NCBI GenBank assembly: GCA_009827205.1
Contig: WUAK01000148.1
Location: 1-6,927 of the forward strand
DNA from: Phycisphaeraceae bacterium
GTDB lineage: Bacteria > Planctomycetota > Phycisphaerae > Phycisphaerales > UBA1924
Direction: 5' to 3'
Length of the DNA: 6,927 nucleotides
Every line of letters begins with the position of its first letter. Position 1 is the first letter of the stretch. Shown here in pieces: positions 1 through 6,927 of this stretch. A program made the translations under genes and the position numbers. The notes under the pieces are model-generated. The model made no database searches. It saw nothing but the letters and a program-made list of their open reading frames with translations, and was not told the origin of the DNA.

Positions 1-39
1 GTCGCAACAGGCACCTCAGCAGAGGCGGCCAGCGCATGA
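1..39 (+). CDS. 3' end of an upstream gene (partial, uncertain)
   Basis: Frame 1 is open from the left edge and stops at TGA 37-39, encoding only VATGTSAEAASA. Its stop overlaps the ATG of the next gene at 36 in an ATGA arrangement, the usual sign of translational coupling inside an operon. Frame 2 is also open until TGA 41-43, so the reading frame is not settled. Nothing can be said about the product from twelve small, Ala-rich residues. That a gene ends here at all is an inference from the overlap geometry. Confidence 0.35.
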   Translation, partial: VATGTSAEAASA

Positions 40-527
40 CTGATCCCGCACCAGCCGGCGCGATGACCGGTGCTGTGCGGTGGATGTGCGCTCTTGTGCT
101 CGGGGGCGTTGGTGTATTCGGGATCTGTGTGAGTCTGCTCAAGGAAGAACCCCGCCCTACGGCAGTGGTACCGAAACTTGAACGCGACGTCATACCAGAA
201 TCCGAGATCGAGGTTCTTGATACTGTCCCACTCGGTTCACAGAACAGAATTGATGCAACGCTCTCTCAGAGTGTGATCAGTGAATCTCAGAGCGATACAG
301 CAGGCACTTTACAACCCGAAGCCGGCATCAAGAAGCTCATCAATATCAACGCTGCGGCCTCGGCGGAACTTGAGTTGCTGCCCCGGATCGGACCCGTGAT
401 GGCTCAGCGCATCATCGACGACCGCGAGGCGAACGGCCCATTCAAGGACCTCGCCGATCTGGAGCGGGTCAGAGGCATCGGGCCCAAGACCGCCGAGAAG
501 CTGGAACCGCTGGTCACATTCGACTGA
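36..527 (+). CDS. ComEA-like membrane-anchored helix-hairpin-helix DNA-binding protein
   Basis: This 163-residue protein has a single N-terminal hydrophobic segment (about residues 13-35), a polar, probably flexible linker (about 36-98), and a C-terminal double helix-hairpin-helix domain (about 101-161). The domain opens with ININAAASAELELLPRIGP (residues 102-120), the classic ComEA/YbaV opening, and has a second hairpin GIGPKTAEKLE (147-157). Helix-hairpin-helix pairs bind double-stranded DNA through the backbone without sequence preference; in ComEA this serves uptake of transforming DNA at the outer face of the membrane. Architecture and length fit that family, but no comEC, comF or pilus gene is visible, so a competence role is inferred only. 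ATG 36 gives the ATGA overlap with the upstream frame; ATG 63 would also keep the membrane segment. AGAGG at 21-25 is at best a distant ribosome site. Confidence 0.85.
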   Translation: MTDPAPAGAMTGAVRWMCALVLGGVGVFGICVSLLKEEPRPTAVVPKLERDVIPESEIEVLDTVPLGSQNRIDATLSQSVISESQSDTAGTLQPEAGIKKLININAAASAELELLPRIGPVMAQRIIDDREANGPFKDLADLERVRGIGPKTAEKLEPLVTFD

Positions 528-663
528 ACCGCACGCCGCCCGAATGACATAGCATGCCTCGTATATCAGTGCCTAGCCAGGGCCGCAGCGAGCGGACCCG
601 GGCACACCCGTGCGCGCACCGAGGGAATCGCGAGCCTTGCCAAGCCAGTCTCCAGTCAGCCCA

Positions 664-3600
664 ATGCTCGATTCCAATGAGCTCAATGCCCTCGCCGCGG
701 CTCTGGGTGATGGGTCCCGGTGTGTCGCGTCGGGCAGTGTGGGCTCTTCGAGCGTGGTGATCGCCTCGTGCCTCGCGCGCATGACGGGGCGGCCGGTCAT
801 GCTCGTGATGGCGCACCTCGACGACGCGGAGCACGCCCGCGAAGAGCTCGCGTACCTGGGAACGGACTTGATCAGGCTCCCCGCGCTTGAGGTGCTCCCG
901 GGCGAGAGCGACGCCGCGGCTGATCTGCTCGCTGAGCGCATCGCATGCGTCCGCCAGACTCTGGCGGTGGGGGCCAAAGACGCGCCCGTGATTGTCGCGC
1001 CGGTGCACGCACTCATGCAGTCCGTGCCGAGGTATGAGCAGATCGCGGCGCTCAGCAGGCGCATCAAGACCGGCGATCAGGTCAAGCCGGAGGAACTGAT
1101 CGAATGGCTCGCAGACGCCGGGTACACACGCCGCGAGACGATCGAGGAACCCGGTGAGTTCGCAGTACGGGGGGGCATCATCGATGTCTTCCCCGCGGGC
1201 GGAGCGAGCGTCGAGCCTGTGCGTCTTGACTTCTTCGGTGACGAGATCGAGCGCATCACCGAGGTCGATCTCGAAACAATGGGCTCGGATCGCAGGCTCG
1301 AAGAGGTCGAGTTCATCGCGGCGACATTCGATCCGAACATCGCCGACGAGGGCACGAGCTTCCTGAACGTCGTCCCTGACCACGCTATCGCGCTGCTATG
1401 TGAAACGCTTGAGGTGACCGAGCAGGCGAGGGGCTACTTCGAACGCCTGACCGATTCGCGAGGCACGTTCGGCCCGCCCGCGGTGCTCAAGCTCTTGCAG
1501 GAGCGCTTCCACGCGTTTTGTGAGATCAATCACTTCTCGCACGGGTCGAGCGCCGCCGATGTCGTGGTTGAGCTGCCGATCGAACCGCTGCCACCCTTTA
1601 GCAGAGAGGTCTCCGATGCGATCCCCGAGTTCGCGTCACTGCTGGCGGATAACGACCGATCTGTGCTCGTGCCGTGCGAGAAAGAAGCAGAGCACCAGAG
1701 ACTGAGTGAACTGCTCACGGAGAAGGCGCCGAAAGTCAGCAAGAAGCCGATCGCAAAGGTCGGTTACGTGCACCGCGGGTTCTCGTTCGAGCCCGCATCG
1801 GGTAAGAAGCTCTCGATCGTGCCGTATCACGAGCTGGTTCACCGCTTCCACGCCAGACGCGGCATGCGGAAGCTCCGCGCTGGCCGCGCGATGGACACAT
1901 TTCTCGAGATCGACAAAGGCGACTACGTCGTACATAGCGAGCACGGCATCGCGCGGTTCGAGGGGCTCCGCCTGATGAACCCGGACAGGCTGGGCAAGTC
2001 GCGCAAACTCGGCCCGCCCGCGAAGAAGATCAGTGATGACGAGGGTGAACTCCAGGAATTCCTCACACTCGAGTTTGCCAGCGGCTCGCAGCTCCACGTC
2101 CCGGCGCTCAAGATTGACCTTGTGCAGAAGTACATCGGCGGGTTTAGCGGCAAGCCGCCGCTCTCCAAGCTCGGCGGGCAGAAGTGGAAACGTCAAAAAG
2201 AGAAGGTCATCGAGTCGGTGCGTGATCTTGCATCGGAACTCCTGCGCGTGCGCGCTGCGCGCGAGAGTCTGCCGGGTGTCCGCTATCCAGGAGACACGAA
2301 CTGGCAGAAAGAGTTTGAAGCCGAGTTCCCGTACCAGGAGACCGACGATCAGTTGGTCGCTGTCGCAGCCATCAAGCGAGACATGCAGTCCGATCGGCCC
2401 ATGGACAGGCTTCTGTGCGGCGATGTCGGGTTCGGCAAGACCGAGATGGCTATCCGCGCCGCGTTCAAGGTCGCCGAGTCGGGCAAGCAGGTCGCTGTCC
2501 TCGTCCCGACGACGGTGCTCGCCGAGCAGCACGAGCGCACGTTCCGTGACCGTTTCGCGGGGTACCCGTTCCGGATCGAATCGCTCAGCAGGCTCAAGAA
2601 CACGAAGCAGTCCAACGCGCTGCTCGCATCGCTCCGCAAGGGGCAGGTCGATGTCATCATCGGGACGCACCGGATCCTGTCGAAGGATGTGAAGTTCGCG
2701 GACCTCGGGCTTGTGATCGTGGATGAAGAGCAGAGGTTCGGCGTCGAGCACAAGGAGCAGCTGCTTCGGCTCAGACTCGCTGCAGACGTGCTGACACTCA
2801 GTGCGACGCCGATCCCAAGAACCCTTCACATGTCGATGCTCGGCATCCGCGATATCTCGTCGCTTGCGACACCTCCCGCGGACCGCCAGAGCATCGTGAC
2901 CGAGGTCGTCCCGTTCAATCGCCAGCGAGCCAAGCGTGCGATTGCTCGCGAGCTCAGCAGGCAGGGTCAGGTTTTCTGGGTCCACAACCGCGTGCACGAC
3001 ATCATCAGCGCAGCAGATGATGTGCGTAGTCTCGCACCCGATGCACGCGTGATCTACGGGCACGGCCAGATGCCGGCGACCGAACTCGAGAAGGTCATGC
3101 TCAAGTTCATCAGGCACGAGGCAGACATCCTCGTATCAACCACGATCATCGAGTCGGGCATCGACATCCCGAACGCGAACACGATGATCATCGAGGACGC
3201 CGACCGTTTCGGGCTGTCTGAGCTGCACCAGCTGCGTGGCAGAGTGGGGCGGTCCAAGCACCGTGCGTACTGCTACCTCATGCTGCCCGACAAGCGGAAC
3301 GTAACCGAGATCGCTCGCAAGAGGCTCAAAGCACTTGAGCAGTACACGATGCTGGGCGCGGGGTTCAAGATCGCGATGCGCGATCTCGAGATCCGCGGTG
3401 CGGGGAACATCCTCGGCGCTGAGCAATCGGGGCATATCGCCGCGGTCGGGTACGAGATGTACTGCCAGCTTCTTGAGCAGCAGGTCCGCGATCTTCGTCA
3501 TGAAGCACCGCCGCCGACCGCGAGCCGGGCGAGCCTTGAGATCGGTGTCTGGGGACACATCCCGAAGCCTTACATTCCCTCGGACACACGCAGGCTTGAG

Positions 3601-3981
3601 GCGTACCGCCGAATGGCGACCGCGGCTTCTCGCGACGAGCTTGAGAAGCTCGGCGAGGATCTGACCGCCGCCTACGGCAAGCCCCCAGAGCAGGTCGAAC
3701 GCATCCTCCAACTCGCCGAGATCCGCGTCGCGTGCTCAGAGCTTGGAGTGCGCTCGGTCGTGCTCAGAGAGCCCGACATCATCTTCAAGGCGAGGAAGCC
3801 AGCCAAGATCATGGCTGCTCTGGACGGCGCCAAAGGCAGTGTCAGAAAGCTGCCACCCAAGTCGGGTGAGAAACAGAGCGAGGTGTACTGGAGGCCTCCA
3901 TCGAGTTATCTCGATGAATCAAGCCTGCTCGCAATGCTCCGCGCAAGGCTGACTGGGCAGGCCCAGAAGCCCCAGAAGTGA
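664..3981 (+). CDS. mfd: Transcription-repair coupling factor Mfd
   Basis: Mfd is an ATP-driven DNA translocase that pushes stalled RNA polymerase off damaged DNA and recruits UvrA to start nucleotide excision repair. Numbered from ATG 664 it has 1105 residues, near the E. coli length of 1148. The UvrB-like N-terminal module has a degenerate P-loop (SGSVGSSS) and the motif GEFAVRGGIIDVFP from residue 164. The RNA-polymerase-interacting domain begins at FLEIDKGDYVVHSEHG (413-428), followed by the LGGQKW linker (503-508). The translocase has Walker A GDVGFGKT (586-593, K592), DEEQ (687-690), SATPIPRT (713-720) and QLRGRVGR (856-863), followed by the TRG region LEIRGAGNILGAEQSGH (908 on). The C-terminal autoinhibitory domain spans about 958-1050. 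No core motif is missing. An in-frame GTG at 610 would add 18 residues of unlikely sequence; neither start has a clear Shine-Dalgarno. About 20 basic residues near 438-461 look inserted relative to E. coli. Confidence 0.97.
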   Translation: MLDSNELNALAAALGDGSRCVASGSVGSSSVVIASCLARMTGRPVMLVMAHLDDAEHAREELAYLGTDLIRLPALEVLPGESDAAADLLAERIACVRQTLAVGAKDAPVIVAPVHALMQSVPRYEQIAALSRRIKTGDQVKPEELIEWLADAGYTRRETIEEPGEFAVRGGIIDVFPAGGASVEPVRLDFFGDEIERITEVDLETMGSDRRLEEVEFIAATFDPNIADEGTSFLNVVPDHAIALLCETLEVTEQARGYFERLTDSRGTFGPPAVLKLLQERFHAFCEINHFSHGSSAADVVVELPIEPLPPFSREVSDAIPEFASLLADNDRSVLVPCEKEAEHQRLSELLTEKAPKVSKKPIAKVGYVHRGFSFEPASGKKLSIVPYHELVHRFHARRGMRKLRAGRAMDTFLEIDKGDYVVHSEHGIARFEGLRLMNPDRLGKSRKLGPPAKKISDDEGELQEFLTLEFASGSQLHVPALKIDLVQKYIGGFSGKPPLSKLGGQKWKRQKEKVIESVRDLASELLRVRAARESLPGVRYPGDTNWQKEFEAEFPYQETDDQLVAVAAIKRDMQSDRPMDRLLCGDVGFGKTEMAIRAAFKVAESGKQVAVLVPTTVLAEQHERTFRDRFAGYPFRIESLSRLKNTKQSNALLASLRKGQVDVIIGTHRILSKDVKFADLGLVIVDEEQRFGVEHKEQLLRLRLAADVLTLSATPIPRTLHMSMLGIRDISSLATPPADRQSIVTEVVPFNRQRAKRAIARELSRQGQVFWVHNRVHDIISAADDVRSLAPDARVIYGHGQMPATELEKVMLKFIRHEADILVSTTIIESGIDIPNANTMIIEDADRFGLSELHQLRGRVGRSKHRAYCYLMLPDKRNVTEIARKRLKALEQYTMLGAGFKIAMRDLEIRGAGNILGAEQSGHIAAVGYEMYCQLLEQQVRDLRHEAPPPTASRASLEIGVWGHIPKPYIPSDTRRLEAYRRMATAASRDELEKLGEDLTAAYGKPPEQVERILQLAEIRVACSELGVRSVVLREPDIIFKARKPAKIMAALDGAKGSVRKLPPKSGEKQSEVYWRPPSSYLDESSLLAMLRARLTGQAQKPQK

Positions 3982-4005
3982 CAGGAGCCTCGCAATCGAG
4001 TAGGA

Positions 4006-4026
4006 TTCTGTTTGTTGGTTACAGAA
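4006..4026. promoter_or_regulatory. Short inverted repeat upstream of phoU
   Basis: TTCTGT (4006-4011) and ACAGAA (4021-4026) form a perfect 6-bp inverted repeat around a 9-nt T/G-rich spacer, in the 58-bp gap between mfd and phoU and ending 13 bp before the phoU ATG. It could be an operator or a weak hairpin in the phoU leader. It does not resemble the E. coli Pho box, which is a direct repeat. There is no T-run, so it is not an intrinsic terminator for mfd. A repeat this short can arise by chance. Confidence 0.22.
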
Positions 4027-4039
4027 CTCACGGTCCGCA

Positions 4040-4768
4040 ATGACCGATAGAAGCCTAATGGCGGAAGCATTCAGCGCACACATGTCACCCGAACCCTCCC
4101 AAGTCGGCTCCACAATCCTCGAGCAGGTCACGGCTATGAAACGCCGGATGATCCGCCAGGGGACAGTCGCTATTGGCATGCTGGAGGCGTCTCTCGACGC
4201 TCTCTGGTCTATCGACGCCGAGGTCGCCCAGCACGTCCGGGAGCAGGATGAGCAGGTCGACACAGAGGAAGTCCAGATCGAGGAGGACTGCTTCGAGCTG
4301 ATGGCACTGCACCAGCCGGTCGCCAAGGACTTCCGAATCCTGGCGTTCGTGCTGAAGGTCAACCACGACATCGAGCGCGTCGCCGACCACGCGAGTTCGA
4401 TCGCCAAGATTGCGATGAAGCTCAGCGAGCTGCCCGTCGTGCCCAAGTTCCCCACGGGTCTGCGCGAGCTGGGCGAGCGAGTGCCCGCGGCGTGCCATGC
4501 GCTGCTCCGCGCGATGCTCGACGAGGACACCGAGGCCGCCCGCCAGATCGTGATGGACGACAAGCTCATCGACGAGCTCGACAAGGGTTCCTTCAAGGAG
4601 CTGACCGCCAAGCTCGCCAACAAGAGCGAGGAAGAGGTTGCCGCGGGCTTGCTTCTTTTCCGCGTAGGCCGCGAGCTCGAGCGGGTGGGCGACCTGATGA
4701 AGAACATGGCCGAGGACGTCGTGTACTTGAGTACTGGCGAGATCGTTCGGCACGCGAAGGGTTCGTAA
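4040..4768 (+). CDS. phoU: Phosphate signalling/transport regulator PhoU
   Basis: PhoU is a cytoplasmic all-helical protein that binds metal clusters and links the PstSCAB phosphate transporter to the PhoR sensor kinase, keeping the Pho regulon off when phosphate is plentiful. The 242-residue product matches the usual length (E. coli 241). It shows two three-helix-bundle repeats, each with the family E/DxxxD metal motif: E112-D116 in HDIERVADH and E214-D218 in RELERVGDLMKN. The segment HQPVAKDFRILAFVLK just before the first motif is also typical. In many bacteria phoU sits beside pstB or phoB; here its neighbours are mfd and an unknown membrane protein, so the Pho link rests on the protein alone. 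ATG codons at 4058 and 4082 are alternative starts that would trim a poorly conserved N-terminus. No candidate start has a convincing ribosome-binding site. Confidence 0.95.
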   Translation: MTDRSLMAEAFSAHMSPEPSQVGSTILEQVTAMKRRMIRQGTVAIGMLEASLDALWSIDAEVAQHVREQDEQVDTEEVQIEEDCFELMALHQPVAKDFRILAFVLKVNHDIERVADHASSIAKIAMKLSELPVVPKFPTGLRELGERVPAACHALLRAMLDEDTEAARQIVMDDKLIDELDKGSFKELTAKLANKSEEEVAAGLLLFRVGRELERVGDLMKNMAEDVVYLSTGEIVRHAKGS

Positions 4769-4791
4769 GCGGGCATTGCCTGAACGACTGA

Positions 4792-4813
4792 GTGCCAGGC
4801 ACCACGTTACACT
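4792..4813 (+). promoter_or_regulatory. Possible -10 element and small palindrome before the unknown membrane protein gene
   Basis: The 51-bp gap after phoU holds an odd-centred palindrome, GTGCC-A-GGCAC (4792-4802), and then TACACT (4808-4813), which matches a TAnnnT -10 hexamer and lies six bases before ATG 4820. That spacing would place the transcription start at or very near the ATG and give a leaderless mRNA, consistent with the lack of a Shine-Dalgarno there. No -35 element at 16-18 bp spacing is evident, although the palindrome lies in that area and could bind a regulator. The gene could equally be read through from phoU. Confidence 0.25.
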
Positions 4814-4819
4814 CGCAAT

Positions 4820-6601
4820 ATGCCTCTGCCTTTGGCTGTGATACTGACCGTCCTGCTCTTTGCCGGTTTGTCGATGCTGTTCGCGGGACTGCATCTGAGG
4901 CGGGGCGACAGACCACGCTGCGCGAGTTGTTCGTACGATTTATCTGCACTTATCCCAGACAGTTGCCCCGAATGCAACGAGGATCTCAGCGAGCCACGAG
5001 GGATTGTCAGAGGCGATCGCCGCCCATTGCTAGCGGGTTTCGGACTGGTCCTAGTCCTGCTGAGTGTTGCCGGGTTCGGCATTGGTTTCCTAGGCGGCGC
5101 ATCACTCGATCAGCGCAAGCCGGTCTGGCTTTTGGATGTCGAATTGTCTCTCGTGAACGAGCAAGGCGAGGAGCGCATCAAGGAGGAGCTGCGACGACGG
5201 CTCTTTGACAACGCGACGGGTATCGGTGAGAAACACGCGATCGCCGACCTCGCGCTCAGGCGGGCAAGATCTGCTTACTCAGAACCGATGAGTTTGCTGC
5301 TCGTCGATTGCGCGATGTCTGGGGTTGTTGATGCCGAGAAGGCAGACCCGTACATGCGAGAGCTAATCGCGCTGTGGTCGAGCGAGTGGCTCAATACTGA
5401 AGAGGGGGAAGATAGATCTTTAGAGTTGTTTGCGCTTATAGAGTCTTGTGGGATTGAGTTGGAAGCTCTCACTTCAATCATCAGCGATACAACAGATCTC
5501 GCTATCAGAGTCTCTCCTGATGACCGATCCCCACAACAGGAATGGGTCATTATGGCTTGTGAGAGCTTGCTTCATAATTGGTGGCTTTCGCCTTCTTCGC
5601 CCGGAGCATTGACGGATAGCTACCTGCGCACACTGTTTAAGGATGCCCCAGTTGCTAGGCTGACAGCAAGACCAGCAATCGATGCTCAGTTCGGGAAGCT
5701 CCCTTATGAGTTCGCGTACGTGCATCCACCTGTGCCGATGGCAGAGGATGAGACCTTTCAGCTGGCGTTCAGTATCGAAGGGGTCAAGGTGTCGCAGCGC
5801 GATCAGGTGATCTATGAGCAGAAGGAGACACGGGGTGGATACTCACGGACGTACCACCACTCATTTCCGAAAACAACCTGGGGGTCACTGGGGACCGCGT
5901 TACCAGTCAAAGGCATCGAAACCGGACCTGCAACCATCGAGTTAGTACTCAAGTTCTCGATCGATCGCGGTGACGGCGATGTTGTACTCGAAAGAACAGT
6001 CACCGTTCAGGATGCGTTCGAGGTCGTACCCACGGCAGAAGATAAGATCGCACTCATCTCATCTGAATCGGCTGGGGTGACACCATCGCAGCTGCTCGAG
6101 TGGTTCAATTTCACCGATCTTTTCTATGACACGTCCGATCCGTTCGGGAGCCGGGGTCCTTGGTCATTCGGGTATGGGAGATCCGATGTGTGGAGAGTAA
6201 GTCTGATTCGGCACGATAGGCCGACCCCAGAGTTCAATGCTGCCTGGCGTGTGCTCGCCGTTCAAGGTGATACCGAGTGGGACATCGGCACCATTCGGCT
6301 ATCCGATGTGTTATCGCTTCGTCGCAGCTTCTTCCAGACAGTCGTACCAACGAGGACACCAATAAAGACATCGGAGTCAGGCCCGAGTGAATGGGCGATT
6401 CCGAAACCTGACTTCCAGAGGCCCGTTCGTCTGCGGCTAGAGCCCGACCCAGACTTGGCGAGGCTCTCCGTCGACATCCACGAGATCTACGGCGAGCCCA
6501 TCGAACTGGGTGAGTTCATGATCGTTCAGACGGATCGAGCGATGAGAGCACAGGAGGACCAGGAGAATCTCCAGCCTGCACCCATCCTTCGCGACGAATG
6601 A
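4820..6601 (+). CDS. Zinc-ribbon double-pass membrane protein of unknown function
   Basis: I do not recognise the family of this 593-residue protein. It begins with a membrane segment (about residues 4-25), followed by an Arg-rich loop holding a zinc ribbon of four cysteines, C34/C37 and C49/C52 (CASC and CPEC, with SYDL after the first pair). A second membrane segment lies at about 70-92, and some 500 soluble residues follow. The positive-inside rule puts the ribbon in the cytoplasm and both ends outside. Residues about 115-290 look helical, 307-405 look like a beta-sandwich of alternating strands, and the rest is Trp/Phe-rich mixed sequence with no catalytic motif I can name. An in-frame TGA at 4781 leaves ATG 4820 as the natural start, and it begins directly with the membrane helix. 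GC content is lower than in mfd and phoU (25/60 at 5401-5460 against 38/60 in sampled mfd and phoU lines). Sensing or scaffolding would be speculation. Confidence 0.85.
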   Translation: MPLPLAVILTVLLFAGLSMLFAGLHLRRGDRPRCASCSYDLSALIPDSCPECNEDLSEPRGIVRGDRRPLLAGFGLVLVLLSVAGFGIGFLGGASLDQRKPVWLLDVELSLVNEQGEERIKEELRRRLFDNATGIGEKHAIADLALRRARSAYSEPMSLLLVDCAMSGVVDAEKADPYMRELIALWSSEWLNTEEGEDRSLELFALIESCGIELEALTSIISDTTDLAIRVSPDDRSPQQEWVIMACESLLHNWWLSPSSPGALTDSYLRTLFKDAPVARLTARPAIDAQFGKLPYEFAYVHPPVPMAEDETFQLAFSIEGVKVSQRDQVIYEQKETRGGYSRTYHHSFPKTTWGSLGTALPVKGIETGPATIELVLKFSIDRGDGDVVLERTVTVQDAFEVVPTAEDKIALISSESAGVTPSQLLEWFNFTDLFYDTSDPFGSRGPWSFGYGRSDVWRVSLIRHDRPTPEFNAAWRVLAVQGDTEWDIGTIRLSDVLSLRRSFFQTVVPTRTPIKTSESGPSEWAIPKPDFQRPVRLRLEPDPDLARLSVDIHEIYGEPIELGEFMIVQTDRAMRAQEDQENLQPAPILRDE

Positions 6602-6627
6602 GGATCTGCTCTTGCGTTGATGGAAGC

Positions 6628-6666
6628 AAAAAAAGACAAGGCCCGCCTCTTGCGAGACGGGCCTTG
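6628..6666 (-). terminator. Intrinsic terminator of the 16S rRNA transcript
   Basis: CAAGGCCCG (6637-6645) pairs perfectly with CGGGCCTTG (6658-6666). After one C/A mismatch the stem continues with CTC/GAG around a TTGC tetraloop, about 12 paired positions in all. On the minus strand the stem is followed, after two bases, by seven T (complement of A 6628-6634), the full hallmark of a Rho-independent terminator. On the plus strand there is no T-tract after the stem, so it would be only a weak terminator for the converging protein gene that ends at 6601. It is about 227 nt past the 16S 3' end. Confidence 0.88.

Positions 6667-6927
<261 letters not shown>

Noticed and set aside
550..570. A/T-richer patch with TATATC as a possible mfd -10 box.
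   Set aside because: No -35 match at a suitable distance; too weak to call a promoter.
514..1383. Minus-strand open frame of 289 codons spanning the comEA-mfd gap and the start of mfd.
   Set aside because: Most of it is antisense to conserved Mfd N-terminal sequence, and the product has no recognisable fold or motif.
1636..3117. Long open frame of 493 codons on the minus strand opposite mfd.
   Set aside because: It lies wholly inside mfd, whose motifs are intact. The antisense product is rich in Arg/Asp/His/Leu without any domain, typical of shadow frames in GC-rich genes.
3961..3978. Near tandem repeat GCCCAGAAG / CCCAGAAG at the end of mfd.
   Set aside because: Only two short copies encoding the Mfd tail; no sign of a wider repeat array.
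3919..4894. Two overlapping minus-strand frames opposite phoU.
   Set aside because: Ser/Arg-rich or His/Leu-rich products without motifs, mirroring phoU codons.
4792..5208. Plus-strand frame of 138 codons overlapping the start of the unknown gene.
   Set aside because: It overlaps in another frame the membrane segments and zinc ribbon of the 593-residue protein, and its own product is Arg-rich with no features.

Overview
The window looks like chromosomal DNA from a GC-rich bacterium. Planctomycetota, perhaps Phycisphaerae, is my best guess, for three reasons. First, a 16S rRNA gene whose 3' end enters at the right edge is followed within about 230 nt by a strong intrinsic terminator, with no tRNA, 23S or 5S gene in between; unlinked 16S genes are typical of many planctomycetes. 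Second, a membrane protein carries a CxxC-x11-CxxC zinc ribbon with the 'C..C.YDL......CPEC' wording that is very frequent in planctomycete proteins. Third, most starts lack a Shine-Dalgarno sequence. This is inference from short signals; the visible 35 nt of 16S cannot assign a taxon.

Layout, left to right. A probable upstream gene ends at 39 and overlaps by ATGA the start of a small membrane-anchored helix-hairpin-helix protein of the ComEA type (36-527). After a 136-bp gap comes a complete mfd gene for the transcription-repair coupling factor (about 664-3981). After 58 bp comes phoU (4040-4768), then after 51 bp a 593-residue membrane protein of unknown function (4820-6601). All these protein genes are on the plus strand. 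The 16S gene runs on the minus strand from the right edge and ends near 6893. Its trailer (6667-6892) is rich in small hairpins and ends in a terminator (6628-6666), so rRNA transcription converges on the unknown gene but stops just before it.

The genes do not form an evident pathway. Mfd removes stalled RNA polymerase and recruits UvrA for nucleotide excision repair. The ComEA-like protein probably binds DNA at the membrane. PhoU represses phosphate-starvation signalling and restrains Pst transport, but no pst or phoB/phoR gene is in view. They look like an ordinary run of co-directional chromosomal genes. The points most worth a second look are the solitary 16S transcription unit, the unknown zinc-ribbon membrane protein and an apparent basic insertion in the RNA-polymerase-interacting domain of Mfd. 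I found no CRISPR array, insertion sequence, phage gene or defence system.
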